Source: Candidatus Pacearchaeota archaeon
GTDB lineage: Archaea; Nanobdellota; Nanobdellia; Pacearchaeales; DTIR01
Reading direction: 5' to 3'
Assembly (NCBI GenBank): GCA_018303805.1
Contig: JAGVXL010000001.1
Location: 61,932-110,207, forward strand
DNA length: 48,276 bases
The translations under genes and the position numbers were made by a program. The notes beneath the pieces were generated by a model that saw only the letters and a list, made by a program, of their open reading frames with translations, was not told the origin of the DNA and ran no database searches. Of the stretch, positions 14,568 to 22,834 are shown piece after piece; within the stretch, counting starts at the first letter, position 1; every line of letters begins with the position of its first letter.

Positions 14568-15020
14568 TTATCTCCCCCTTTCTTGCCTTGCCTTCAAGCT
14601 CTCTTCAACAATCTTTTTTAACTTCGGAACAATCCTATCCATAAATGCCATAACTTTCTCAGCGTATTCTGTGTTGAATATTTTTCCGTAGTAAAGAATG
14701 CCGTTTCTGAAATATCTGAGTTTGTCCATAAATTCAGCTTCATTTTCAGAAAAATTCAGCTTTTTGAGATAAGCCACCTCTGCCTCATGCGCGCTGTACC
14801 CCTCAAGAAGCAACTTTGCCCTGATTAAAGCCATAAGAACAGCATAATAGTCTTCTATAATATCATTTGCATTCTCATTTTTCAGCCCGATTTTTTTCAG
14901 CATTTCCTTCAAGCTGTTCTCTTTGCGTTCAGCCTCCTGAACCAAATCTCTTGCTCTTGAAACCTGCACAGCCTGTCTCTTAATTACGCCTTTTTTAATA
15001 AATTCCTCAAATGATTTCAT
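14568..15020 (-). CDS. HEPN-domain protein, putative toxin of a HEPN/MNT pair
   Basis: A 150-residue, nearly all-helical protein. The HEPN signature is DKLRYFRNGILYYG near residue 99-112: Arg105-Asn106 followed four residues later by Tyr, the RNxxxY/H form found in RNase-type HEPN toxins. The N-terminal half (SRARDLVQEAERKENSLKEM) and DYYAVLMALIRAKLLLEGY fit the helical bundle. Its start overlaps the MNT stop by 4 nt (ATGA). In known pairs the MNT partner adenylylates the HEPN protein and blocks it; that is family knowledge, not shown here. Confidence 0.82.
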   Translation of the reverse strand: MKSFEEFIKKGVIKRQAVQVSRARDLVQEAERKENSLKEMLKKIGLKNENANDIIEDYYAVLMALIRAKLLLEGYSAHEAEVAYLKKLNFSENEAEFMDKLRYFRNGILYYGKIFNTEYAEKVMAFMDRIVPKLKKIVEESLKARQERGR

Positions 15021-15586
15021 ATTTCAACTCCTCCCGCCAAGAGAATGCCATTTAAGATGCTTTCCCTCAAATTCTTATGAACTTCCTTTAAATTCGGATA
15101 AAAATGAAGAAACACTATTCTTTCAAGACGTTTGTCAAATTTAGTCAAGTCAATTTCCTTTTCTCTTGCTCCAATAATCGCAATGTCAATATCTGATTTT
15201 TCCTTATCTGTCTCATTTGTCAAAATATCTTCCCCTCTTGAATAACTCCCGAAAAGAATAATAGTGCACCCAGGAAATGTTTCTTCTAGAAAATCTGCCA
15301 GCCCGGATTCATACAGCATTTTTAGATTTTCTGCTCTTTTTAATTCTATAACCATTTTATTATCCCGGTTTAGCTCAATAGACCATCTTCCAGAATCCTT
15401 GTCTTTTTGCGCCTTAACAAGATTTTCTTTCTCTAATTCTGGCAATGCTTTCATTATCCCTGGCTGGGAAACTTCAAGCGGTCTTGCCAGCCCTCTTGCA
15501 TTAAAAGACATTCCAGCTTTTATGAAGAGAAATCTTAGAATCTCCTGCTGAAGTATTGTTAACTTTAGTTTATACATGTTAACCAT
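15017..15586 (-). CDS. Winged-helix plus MNT nucleotidyltransferase, putative antitoxin
   Basis: A 189-residue protein. Residues 1-80 are a winged helix-turn-helix (FNARGLARPLEVSQPGIMKA), and residues 95-185 are a minimal nucleotidyltransferase with GSYSRGED at 113-120 and SDIDI at 131-135, the metal-binding triad region. Two ATGs fit, 15586 and 15577; 15586 is preferred because a TTTATAAAC box (on this strand) lies 22-30 nt upstream. The fused HTH suggests self-repression at the direct repeats found there. Overlaps the HEPN gene by 4 nt. Confidence 0.85.
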   Translation of the reverse strand: MVNMYKLKLTILQQEILRFLFIKAGMSFNARGLARPLEVSQPGIMKALPELEKENLVKAQKDKDSGRWSIELNRDNKMVIELKRAENLKMLYESGLADFLEETFPGCTIILFGSYSRGEDILTNETDKEKSDIDIAIIGAREKEIDLTKFDKRLERIVFLHFYPNLKEVHKNLRESILNGILLAGGVEI

Positions 15587-15620
15587 AATTAATATATTTT
15601 AACTTTAGTTTATAAATGTT
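15559..15620 (-). promoter_or_regulatory. Promoter and direct-repeat operator of the HEPN/MNT operon
   Basis: Two 22-bp direct repeats (15559-15580 and 15599-15620) differ at one base and are spaced exactly 40 bp apart. One covers the TATA box and the other the start codons. The placement suits repression by the winged helix of the MNT protein. Confidence 0.5.
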
Positions 15621-15828
15621 TCCTCTCCCCTTTCCTCTTCCTCAGCCTTATCTCCCCCTTTTTTACTAACCTATTCTAACTAAAAATCCTAATCTTTTTA
15701 ACCCTATTGGTATAAGAAACCTACGGTTTTTCTTCCGAACTTTTCCCTTTAAGAGTGTTCGGCTCCCCCTTCCCTCTCACTGCACCACAACCAAAACCGA
15801 ATATAAGAATTAGAGATAGAGAGAAGAA
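15621..15828. other. Non-coding stretch with hairpins and island repeats
   Basis: No gene is supported here. It holds a copy of TTATCTCCCCCTTT (15648-15661), an 18-bp repeat CCTAATCTTTTTAACCCT (15688-15705) that recurs at 16938, a degenerate version of the 12459 hairpin (15715-15734), and an inverted repeat CCGAAC...GTTCGG around 15738-15764. Confidence 0.5.
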
Positions 15829-16137
15829 TCAAGCAAGAACTTCTTTTTGAATTGCAGCCTCTGACAATTTTAAGTCAATGGCGAACAATGCTTTTGCTAT
15901 TGGGCTGTCAAGGTTTATCTTGTAAAGCCTGCTCTTCCCTATTTTTCTTGTTTCTATTATTATTCCTTGTTTTATCAGTTTTGGCAACAAATCAATTAAT
16001 GTGGTATATGCTACCTTACTGCCTTCTGCTATCTGTGGTAAGGAAAAATCCAAGGCAAAATTGGCCATTAGGAAATCTAAAATCCTTATTCTAGGATTAT
16101 CCCCTAAATATTGCAAAAAAAATGATTTTTCTTCCAT
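15829..16137 (-). CDS. Winged-helix transcriptional regulator
   Basis: A 102-residue protein with a winged helix: LGDNPRIRILDFLMANFALD, then SLPQIAEGSKVAYTTLIDLL as helix-turn-helix and GIIIETRKIGKSRLYKINLD as the wing. A helical C-terminal tail (AKALFAIDLKLSEAAIQKE) probably dimerises. It resembles ArsR-like archaeal regulators but has no metal-binding Cys set. It is divergent from the gene at 16239 and a palindrome sits between the two starts. Confidence 0.75.
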   Translation of the reverse strand: MEEKSFFLQYLGDNPRIRILDFLMANFALDFSLPQIAEGSKVAYTTLIDLLPKLIKQGIIIETRKIGKSRLYKINLDSPIAKALFAIDLKLSEAAIQKEVLA

Positions 16138-16181
16138 TTTTCCTCATCCCCATTCCATAATTAATTTAAATTTCCTTAGTA

Positions 16182-16197
16182 CTATATAGATATATAG
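16182..16197. promoter_or_regulatory. Palindrome in divergent promoter region, candidate operator
   Basis: CTATATA, GA, TATATAG: a 7-bp inverted repeat midway between the divergent starts at 16137 and 16239. It overlaps AT-rich sequence able to serve as TATA boxes in either direction. A binding site for the adjacent winged-helix protein is plausible. Confidence 0.35.
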
Positions 16198-16238
16198 ACT
16201 TCTTAAATCTTTCGCTTTTAGTATTTAATTTATTTTTA

Positions 16239-16601
16239 ATGTATTTTAATTACAAAGAACATAAGATTTATAAATATTCTCTGGCTGATTATAAAGAGGT
16301 TTTAGTACTCCAAAAGAGAATGAATGGTTATAGCCAATTAAAAGCACAATTATTGTTTAAGCTTTATAGAAAAGGGATTTGGGGCGGCAGGCATACTCCT
16401 ATTAAAAATCTTTTTCATCTGATGGACAATGCAAGCATTAAAGAATCAAGGAAGGTAGCAAAAGAATTGGCAAATATAGGCTGGATTCATATTAAAATTT
16501 CAACAGGTGAAGAGCATATAAGCCTAAATTCACATAAGAGCAAAGAAATCAGAGATTTTATTCTGAAAGTTCTGAAACTAGACCCCGCATTATTGAAATA
16601 A
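16239..16601 (+). CDS. Uncharacterised small protein
   Basis: A 120-residue protein, basic and helical, with segments RMNGYSQLKAQLLFKLYRKG and SRKVAKELANIGWIHIKIST that look like a winged-helix recognition region, although I cannot assign a family. It has no Cys or membrane segment. It is divergent from the winged-helix regulator at 16137. Its codons are AT-rich like the rest of the island. Confidence 0.55.
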   Translation: MYFNYKEHKIYKYSLADYKEVLVLQKRMNGYSQLKAQLLFKLYRKGIWGGRHTPIKNLFHLMDNASIKESRKVAKELANIGWIHIKISTGEEHISLNSHKSKEIRDFILKVLKLDPALLK

Positions 16602-16721
16602 ATTCTCATCAAAACCTTTAATCACCCAGAATTGCCTTAACCCTTTGTCTATTCTTGCCCCAGCTTTTCCCACTTCAATCACAGCAACGCCTTTACTCTG
16701 GCAAAATTCGATTTTTTCACC
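16590..16721 (-). pseudogene. Possible C-terminal gene remnant
   Basis: Open frame of 43 codons without a start: GEKIEFCQSKGVAVIEVGKA followed by GARIDKGLRQFWVIKG and ending FDENLFQ. The residue mix is strongly protein-like and unlike the low-complexity AT-rich sequence around it, and a stop codon immediately precedes it. It overlaps the last codons of the gene at 16239 on the other strand. The parent family is not recognised. Confidence 0.35.
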
Positions 16722-17086
16722 TTAAAATTCCTTTATCTTACCACTTGTTTCTTTTTAAGTTTTATCTCCCCCTTTCTTTCTTCAGCTCTAACTTATATCC
16801 TTACCTGCTTTTTATCCCATCTTGCTTTCTCAATTATAGTGGGTAATAAAATTAAGCTTTATGTCTTCCTCAGACATCTGTTTTTTGTTCATATAAACTT
16901 TAAGAATAGGCAATTTATAGATTTTTTGAAAGAATCCCCTAATCTTTTTAACCCTTTTCCCATCAGAAACCCCAAATCAATAAAAAGGAAAATTAAAAGT
17001 AAAAAATTCCCAATTAACCAAAAAATAAAAAATAAAAGAAAAAATAAACTTCTTCGCTCGACTTTTATACAGAGTTCTTAGCTAAA
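16722..17086. repeat. AT-rich non-coding stretch with island repeats
   Basis: No intact gene is supported. It contains a 28-bp exact copy (16751-16778) of the sequence at 14557-14584, where it forms the 3' end of the HEPN gene, and an 18-bp copy (16938-16955) of 15688-15705. Read on the minus strand, the 28-bp copy ends an open frame with KKERGR and a stop, close to the HEPN tail RQERGR. Positions 16970-17060 are A-rich low-complexity sequence. Confidence 0.45.
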
Positions 17087-17398
17087 CTAATACCTTCTGT
17101 TATAACCATCACCAAAGCTTCTTCTTGGCGGCCTGTGCTTCATAAAGCAATCCCTACAGTATACAGGGCGTCCTTCAGTAGGCTTGAATGGAACCTCGGC
17201 ATCCTTTCCGCATTCAGAGCACTTTATCGTGAACATCTCTCTCTGTGGCTCTTCACTTGTTTCTTTACTTGATTCACTTTCCTCTTCAACAGGCTCTTCA
17301 CTTGTCTCTTCAACAGGCTCTTCACTTGTCTCTTCTGCTTTTTCTTCGTTTCCGAATTCCTCTTTAACTGAAGCTTCCTCAATCTTCTTTTTTGCCAT
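17087..17398 (-). CDS. CxxC zinc-ribbon protein with acidic N-terminus
   Basis: A 103-residue protein. Residues 1-54 are acidic low complexity with tandem SEEPVEE repeats. Residues 57-85 form a zinc ribbon, IKCSECGKDAEVPFKPTEGR then PVYCRDCF, i.e. CxxC and CxxC, and the tail is Arg-rich (RPPRRSFGDGYNRRY). This ribbon is widespread in archaea and candidate-phyla bacteria with unknown function; the basic tail suggests RNA binding. An AGGAGG-like site (GGAGGAT) precedes the ATG. Confidence 0.75.
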   Translation of the reverse strand: MAKKKIEEASVKEEFGNEEKAEETSEEPVEETSEEPVEEESESSKETSEEPQREMFTIKCSECGKDAEVPFKPTEGRPVYCRDCFMKHRPPRRSFGDGYNRRY

Positions 17399-17544
17399 TT
17401 AAATCCTCCTTATATCTTGTCTAAAGGGCTTTTGCCTGTTCAGCCAAAACCCTACCAATAATCACATAAATCAGGGTTTTAAAATCTATCGATTTGTTAA
17501 GCTATAAAGTTAGCATCATCTATTTTGGCAAGATTTAAAAATAT

Positions 17545-17610
17545 AAGGAACACATTTCCTTACAGCGAAAACCAAAGGTTTTCGGAGCCACAAAAAGCGA
17601 AAGATTTTTG
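17545..17610 (+). repeat. Three tandem short hairpins before hjc
   Basis: Consecutive inverted repeats: AAGGAA-cacat-TTCCTT (17545-17561), CGAAAACC-aaa-GGTTTTCG (17566-17584) and CAAAAA...TTTTTG (about 17591-17610). The array ends 24 nt before the hjc start. It is the same architecture as the arrays at 25765 and 26413. Confidence 0.55.
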
Positions 17611-17633
17611 CGGTCAATCATTTTGGTTATAAT

Positions 17634-18038
17634 ATGGGAAACAAGGAAAAAGGGGCTGCTGCGGAAAGAGAGCTTTTGCATATGCTGTGCGAGGAAGGAT
17701 TTGCTTGCGTGAGAGTTGCAGGAAGCGGCCTGATGTCGCATTCCTCACAGGCATCAGATGACTCATGTGACTTGCTTGCAGGAAAATTCAAAAGAAAATA
17801 TGCAATTGAGGTGAAATCATGCAAGGCAAAAAAGAAATATCTCTCTAAAGGACAGATTGAGAATTTTCTAATCTTCTCTGAAATTTTCGGCTTGGAGCCG
17901 GTAATAGCAGTAAAATTCAGCAGGCAGGGATGGTTTTTTTTAAAACCGCAGCATATTGAAAAAACAAAAACTGGCTTGGCAATCTCGCTTAGAACAGCAA
18001 AAAAGCACGGAAAAACATTTGAAAAGTTTGTAAAATAA
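17634..18038 (+). CDS. hjc: Holliday junction resolvase Hjc
   Basis: A 134-residue archaeal Hjc. KGAAAERELLHMLCEEGFAC is the N-terminal helix with the conserved Glu, VRVAGSG leads into the DDSCDLLAG metal site, and YAIEVKSCKAKKKYL carries the ExK pair of the PD-(D/E)xK nuclease core. The enzyme cuts four-way DNA junctions during recombination repair. The usual PDL is CDL here (DSCDLLAG), so the Pro is replaced while Asp is kept. Its start follows the hairpin array. Confidence 0.92.
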   Translation: MGNKEKGAAAERELLHMLCEEGFACVRVAGSGLMSHSSQASDDSCDLLAGKFKRKYAIEVKSCKAKKKYLSKGQIENFLIFSEIFGLEPVIAVKFSRQGWFFLKPQHIEKTKTGLAISLRTAKKHGKTFEKFVK

Positions 18039-18055
18039 ACCAAAGATTTAAGAAT

Positions 18056-18064
18056 ATATAAAAC
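18056..18064 (+). promoter_or_regulatory. TATA box for the DUF5667-like gene
   Basis: TATATAAAA lies 18 nt after the hjc stop and 45 nt before the ATG at 18101. AGAGGG just before that ATG serves as a ribosome-binding site. Confidence 0.45.
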
Positions 18065-18100
18065 TTTAATCAAATAACACTAAAAAATAAAAGAGGGAAA

Positions 18101-19429
18101 ATGGGCAAAAATCAGATTTTATTCTATGCAGCAGTATCCATAACATTAATTCTTGCAGCAGCATTGCTGAATTCCAGCGTTTCAGCGCAGGAAGCAGAGA
18201 ATTCAACAATTACATTGCCTTCAGCAGGAGTCATGCCTGATTCCCCATTCTATGGACTGGAGATGGCATTGGAAAGGATAAGGCTTGCATTGACATTAAA
18301 CAAAGCAGAGAAGGCAAGGCTTGGCTTGGCATATGCAGAGGAAAGACTTTCTGAATTGAAATTGCTTGTAGAAGCAAAAAAATTAAAGGCTGCTGAAAGG
18401 GCAAGAGAGGAGCATCAAAAATTGATGCTGCAAGTGAGAGATAGAATCAAAGAGGTAGAAGAAGAAAATGAAACAAGAGAAGCAGAAGAAAAAATAAAGA
18501 TAGAAAAGAAAATCAGGCAACAAGAAATTGCCTTGGATGAAGTAGAAAGTGGAATAAAAATTAAAGGCAATCTGACAGCAGAGCAGCAGGAATCGCTTGA
18601 CAAGCTAATAGCATCTTTCAAAAACTCAACAGCAGGAGCAAAAATCCAAATAAAGATTAGCATAGGAAAAACTGAGCTTAAGATAAGGCAGAGGACAGGA
18701 AAAAGCGAAGAGGAAATAAAAGAAAGAATACAGAAAATAAGAAATGAAACTGGCTCCATAGAGATTTGTGAAACAAGAAACAAAATGCTTATCAAGAATC
18801 TGGAAGAGAGAATAGGGGCAATTGAGGAAAGGCTTGAAGCTGAAATGCTTTCTGGAATAAACACAACTGCCTTGCAGCAAACTCTTGAGCAGCTTAAGGA
18901 AATAAAAGAAAAAGCAGAAGAAAGGCTTGAAGAGAGAGAAGAGGCATGTGATGAAGCAGAAAAACTTGCTGAGGATGCAAAAGAAATTGCAGGAGATGCA
19001 GCAGAGCTTGAGGAGGAAGGGACAGAAAGAGCTGCTGAAGCAATAGCAAAAATCTTGGAAAGAATGCAAGAAATGAAAGAAGCAGGCGTTAAGGGGATAA
19101 ACAAAAGCAATGTTATAACAAAACTGACAGCAGTAAGGGCATCATTGAGGGAGAAAGCAGAAATAAAAGAGCAGATAGAAAAGACAAGGGAAAAAAGGGC
19201 AGAGATAAATGAAAAACTGCAGGGATTGAAAGAGGTAAAAAGGGAGAGAATTGAGGCATTGAGAGAATTGAAAGAAGCAGGAGAGACAAAGGCATCTGTC
19301 AGGATAAAGGAGCAGGCATCAGAAGAATCAGGAAAGGAAGAAGAGAAAGGGGAAAGGACAATCCAGGAAGCAGAAAAGCCAACAACGCAGATGTCTCAGG
19401 AAACAGCACGAACACAGAGCGCTTATTAG
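18101..19429 (+). CDS. Secreted coiled-coil protein with DUF5667-like domain
   Basis: A 442-residue protein. Residues 1-31 are a signal peptide (ILFYAAVSITLILAAALLNS). Residues 41-130 fit DUF5667: GVMPDSPFYGLEMALERIRL, then ALTLNKAEKARLGLAYAEER. The rest is long Glu/Lys/Ala-rich coiled coil (about 130-420) with a Thr/Ser-rich end, and no clear C-terminal anchor is visible. DUF5667 proteins are predicted cell-surface helical proteins; the function is unknown. The strong codon periodicity makes the opposite-strand open frames here shadows. Confidence 0.8.
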   Translation: MGKNQILFYAAVSITLILAAALLNSSVSAQEAENSTITLPSAGVMPDSPFYGLEMALERIRLALTLNKAEKARLGLAYAEERLSELKLLVEAKKLKAAERAREEHQKLMLQVRDRIKEVEEENETREAEEKIKIEKKIRQQEIALDEVESGIKIKGNLTAEQQESLDKLIASFKNSTAGAKIQIKISIGKTELKIRQRTGKSEEEIKERIQKIRNETGSIEICETRNKMLIKNLEERIGAIEERLEAEMLSGINTTALQQTLEQLKEIKEKAEERLEEREEACDEAEKLAEDAKEIAGDAAELEEEGTERAAEAIAKILERMQEMKEAGVKGINKSNVITKLTAVRASLREKAEIKEQIEKTREKRAEINEKLQGLKEVKRERIEALRELKEAGETKASVRIKEQASEESGKEEEKGERTIQEAEKPTTQMSQETARTQSAY

Positions 19430-19470
19430 AGCAAGAATAAGACAGCAAAAAAGTTTATTTTTTATTCTGG

Positions 19471-19899
19471 CTATTTTTTCCGGTATTTCTCAATATAACT
19501 TTCAATCGTCTTTTTCGTGTAAGGCTCAACATCCATTTTTAACGCTTCATCAACAGAAACCCAGGCATACCCCTGCCCTTCATGGTTCAGTTTTATTTCT
19601 GATTTTTCTGAGGCATCTGTCCTGCATGCAAAATCCAGAAAGATAAAATGCTTTTTCTTCCAGTATGCATTGTCAAACACATGCTCCTGGAACCCAAGAA
19701 ACTTGATATCATGAATATCCAAGCAAGTCTCCTCTTTTATCTCCCTTTTCAGGGCATCTTCAGCAGTCTCGCCAAGTTCAATATGCCCTCCGGGGATGGC
19801 ATACTTGCCATGCCACTTGTGAGACTTGACAAGAAAGAGCTTTCCATCATAATTAAAAATCAATGCACCTACTGCAACTTCGGGTAATTCTCCAGCCAT
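19471..19899 (-). CDS. Nudix hydrolase
   Basis: A 142-residue protein from ATG 19899. The Nudix box is GHIELGETAEDALKREIKEE (38-57) followed by TCLDI; the box Gly after EExG is Cys59 here, while the catalytic Arg-Glu and Glu-Glu residues are intact. Nudix enzymes cleave nucleoside diphosphates linked to another group; the substrate cannot be told, and the WHGKYAIPGGHIELGE context fits the MutT-like or ADP-ribose group. It is divergent from the radical SAM gene. Confidence 0.88.
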   Translation of the reverse strand: MAGELPEVAVGALIFNYDGKLFLVKSHKWHGKYAIPGGHIELGETAEDALKREIKEETCLDIHDIKFLGFQEHVFDNAYWKKKHFIFLDFACRTDASEKSEIKLNHEGQGYAWVSVDEALKMDVEPYTKKTIESYIEKYRKK

Positions 19900-19976
19900 C
19901 AAACAGCGTTACAATTAAAACTTATAAAAGTATCCCTGACAAAAACATTTTAAATACAGGCAGGATATAAAGGATT

Positions 19977-20993
19977 ATGCAAGAAAAACTTAAAGAAGCG
20001 CTTTATTACAAAAAGCTGAAAGGCGGGATTGTGCAGTGCCAGTTATGCCCAAAATTCTGCACAATCAAAAATGGTGAAAGAGGAAACTGCGGGGTAAGGG
20101 AAAATCAAAATGGCACACTTTACAGCTTAGTTTATGCCAAAGCATGTTCTGCAAATCTTGACCCAATAGAAAAAAAGCCATTCTACCACTTTATGCCGGG
20201 CGAGCAGGTAATGAGTCTGGCTACGGTAGGCTGCAATCTCCACTGCAAGCAATGCCAGAATTGGCAAATCTCCCAGGTAAGAGTAGAATATTATCCCTCA
20301 ATCTCCTTAACTCCAGAAGAAGTTGTAGAAAAAACCATGGAGGCAGAATGCAAAATTATCGCATACACCTATACAGAGCCGACTGTTTTCTATGAATACA
20401 TGCTTGACATAGCAAAACTAGCAAGAAAACAGGGAATAAAAAATGTTATTGTTAGTAATGGCTTCATAAACCCAGAGCCGCTGAAAGAGCTTTGCAAATA
20501 CATTGATGCTGCGAACATAGACTTAAAGAGCATCACAGATAAATTCTACGGGCAGGTTTGCGATGGCTCACTTCAGCCAATTTTAAAGGCAATAGAAATC
20601 CTGCACGAAAACAAAATCTGGACAGAAATTACAAATTTAATAATTCCTGGCTTTAATGATAAGGAGTCGGAAATCAAGGGGCTTGTGCAATGGGTAAAAG
20701 ACCTTGGCAGGAGCATGCCATTGCACTTTTCTGCTTTTTCTCCCACATACAAGCTGGTTCAATGCAGCCCAACCCCAAAAGAAGCACTGATAAAAGCAAG
20801 GCAGATTGCGCTAAAAGCAGGATTAAAACACGTTTATACAGGCAATGTAGATAATGAAGAGGGAAGCACAACCTTCTGCCCAAAATGCAAAAAGCCATTG
20901 ATAGTCAGGCAGGGGAATTATGTTTTCAAAAATCTCATAGAAAAAGGAAAATGCAAATTCTGCAACGAGAAAATTGCAGGCGTGTGGGAATAA
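19977..20993 (+). CDS. amrS: AmmeMemoRadiSam-type radical SAM enzyme (AmrS-like)
   Basis: A 338-residue protein. The radical SAM cluster motif CNLHCKQCQNW has Cys86, 90 and 93. Upstream are two Cys pairs (CQLCPKFC, RGNCGVRENQNG) typical of the PflA-like AmrS group, and near the C-terminus a zinc-like set CPKCKKPL and CKFCNEK. LDPIEKKPFYHFMPG and PGFNDKESEIKGLVQWVKDL are highly characteristic. The family is often found with AMMECR1 and Memo genes, which are not in this window; the reaction is unknown. TTTAAATAC 29 nt upstream is the TATA box. Confidence 0.92.
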   Translation: MQEKLKEALYYKKLKGGIVQCQLCPKFCTIKNGERGNCGVRENQNGTLYSLVYAKACSANLDPIEKKPFYHFMPGEQVMSLATVGCNLHCKQCQNWQISQVRVEYYPSISLTPEEVVEKTMEAECKIIAYTYTEPTVFYEYMLDIAKLARKQGIKNVIVSNGFINPEPLKELCKYIDAANIDLKSITDKFYGQVCDGSLQPILKAIEILHENKIWTEITNLIIPGFNDKESEIKGLVQWVKDLGRSMPLHFSAFSPTYKLVQCSPTPKEALIKARQIALKAGLKHVYTGNVDNEEGSTTFCPKCKKPLIVRQGNYVFKNLIEKGKCKFCNEKIAGVWE

Positions 20994-21157
20994 AATTTAA
21001 ATTAATTTTTAATTATACTGCCTTACCCTGATTAACTTAGGGGGATTTTCTCAGCCCTTTTTTACATTTATTCAATGTCATCAAAATAAAAAACATTTGC
21101 AGATAATATCCATTATTCTACAATAATTTTTAAATAGTAACATTTTTTTCTGTTGGT

Positions 21158-22834
21158 ATGAAAAGGGAGAGGGTATTATTAATATTCTTATTAATTATTT
21201 TAGTAAATATTTCATTTGTTTCCGCGTCAGTTGTGATAAATGAGGTGATGCCTCAAGGCGTAGAATGGATAGAAATTTACAACTCCCAGAATGAGGAACT
21301 GAATCTTTCAGAATGGCAAATACAGGATAACCAAGCTACAGACAATATAACCTGCTATACTATCACAAATTGTTCTTTATTAACAAATGCTACATCCTTT
21401 GTTATAATTGATAGGAATATAAATATCTCACAAATAACAAATCTAACAATAAATTATTTTTATGTTGATGACAATGCATTAGGGGGTTCTGGATTGAATA
21501 ATAATGGGGAGAATTTAAGTTTTTTTAATCTAAATTATTCAACAAATTTTACTTACAGCAGTTCAGCTTCAGAGAGATCATGGGCAAGGGCAACAGATGG
21601 AAACTCAACATGGACTTTATGCTCAAATCCAACACCAGCTGCAACAAACAACTGCCCAAGCCCGAACCAGCCGCCAACTGCAAATTTCACTTTCTCGCCG
21701 GCAAATCTAATAACAAATCAAAATATAACATTTGATGCCAGTTCAAGTTCAGATGCAGATGGCAATATAACAGCATACAGCTGGAATTTTGGTGACGGAA
21801 GCACTGCAGCAGGGATTACAGTACAGCATGCCTACGCAACAGCAGGAAATTATTCTGTCAATCTGACTGTAACAGACAGCAATAATGCCTCTGCTTCTTC
21901 AGCAAAAACCATCCCTGTTTCGCAGAACCAAACACAGCAAAATAAAACATCCCTGCTTGAAATAACCTCCTCGCCAGCAGAGGCGTACTTTGGCTCAACA
22001 ATAGATATAAACATAAGCGTTTACAGGAATAGCACGAACAAATACGCTGTTTATCTTTATATAGAGAGCAGCAAAGGGGAGAAAGTCACAGACAAGATAA
22101 CATTTCATGCAGATAATAAATCCTCAAATTACACATTCAACACATCCCTTGAAATAGATGAAATGTGCGATATTGCAAACCTTAGTTTTGCGATAGTGCT
22201 TGAAGGATTGGATGAAAAAATAAACAAATCAATAACACTTAAGGAAAATGATACTCTCTGCCTGCCTGATTTTGAATATTTCATCACGCCAGCAGAAACA
22301 GGGAAAATAAATGAAACCTTCCAAACCAAGGTAAAAATTATAAACAACAAGGATACTGACACAGAATTTGATGTATGGAGCTATGCTTACAGGGGCAGCA
22401 AGTGCTACTCATGTATCGCAGATGACAGAGAGGAAAACAAGCAGCATCTTGCAGTTAAGGCAAAATCCTCTGATGAAGTGTTGCTTTCCAACATTGTAAA
22501 GGATGCAGAGCCAGGGGCTTATTCCCTCAAAATTAAAATTTTGAAAGAAAATCTTAAAACACCAAAAGAGTATACATCTGAAATAGTGCTTGAGGCAAAA
22601 GCAGAGGTAAAAACTGCCTCAAGCCAAACGCAGGCAGAAACTAATTTAAATGCACAAAATATTGCTAATGCAAGCCAGACAAACAAAAGCGTAACAGGAA
22701 AAGCAATATACAAGTCCAAGATTGAGTTTAATAAAAAGCGTGTTGAAATAATATTTGCTTCAACAGTGCTGCTGGCAGCGCTTTACTTTTTGTTCAGGCA
22801 GAAAATAATAATGATGAGGGAAAATGGAGTCTGA
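21158..22834 (+). CDS. Cell-surface protein with lamin-tail and PKD domains
   Basis: A 558-residue protein. Residues 1-24 are a signal peptide; 25-165 form a lamin-tail domain (VVINEVMPQGVEWIEIYNSQ, ELNLSEWQIQDNQ); 173-258 a PKD domain (PPTANFTFSPANL, AYSWNFGDGS, HAYATAGNYSVNLTVTD). A long beta-rich region follows, and a C-terminal membrane helix at about 533-551 precedes a short basic tail. Many Asn-x-Ser/Thr sites suit N-glycosylation. It is probably anchored outside the cell; its partner is unknown. It overlaps the next gene by 11 nt. Confidence 0.85.
   Translation: MKRERVLLIFLLIILVNISFVSASVVINEVMPQGVEWIEIYNSQNEELNLSEWQIQDNQATDNITCYTITNCSLLTNATSFVIIDRNINISQITNLTINYFYVDDNALGGSGLNNNGENLSFFNLNYSTNFTYSSSASERSWARATDGNSTWTLCSNPTPAATNNCPSPNQPPTANFTFSPANLITNQNITFDASSSSDADGNITAYSWNFGDGSTAAGITVQHAYATAGNYSVNLTVTDSNNASASSAKTIPVSQNQTQQNKTSLLEITSSPAEAYFGSTIDINISVYRNSTNKYAVYLYIESSKGEKVTDKITFHADNKSSNYTFNTSLEIDEMCDIANLSFAIVLEGLDEKINKSITLKENDTLCLPDFEYFITPAETGKINETFQTKVKIINNKDTDTEFDVWSYAYRGSKCYSCIADDREENKQHLAVKAKSSDEVLLSNIVKDAEPGAYSLKIKILKENLKTPKEYTSEIVLEAKAEVKTASSQTQAETNLNAQNIANASQTNKSVTGKAIYKSKIEFNKKRVEIIFASTVLLAALYFLFRQKIIMMRENGV

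Noticed and set aside
16839-17081. 80-codon plus-strand open frame
   Set aside because: Low-complexity Lys/Asn/Phe sequence in A-rich DNA, with no ribosome-binding site and no protein-like domain.
18415-19110. Long Ser/Phe-rich minus-strand open frames
   Set aside because: They are shadows of the coiled-coil gene at 18101; Glu/Lys codons read backwards give Ser, Phe and Leu.
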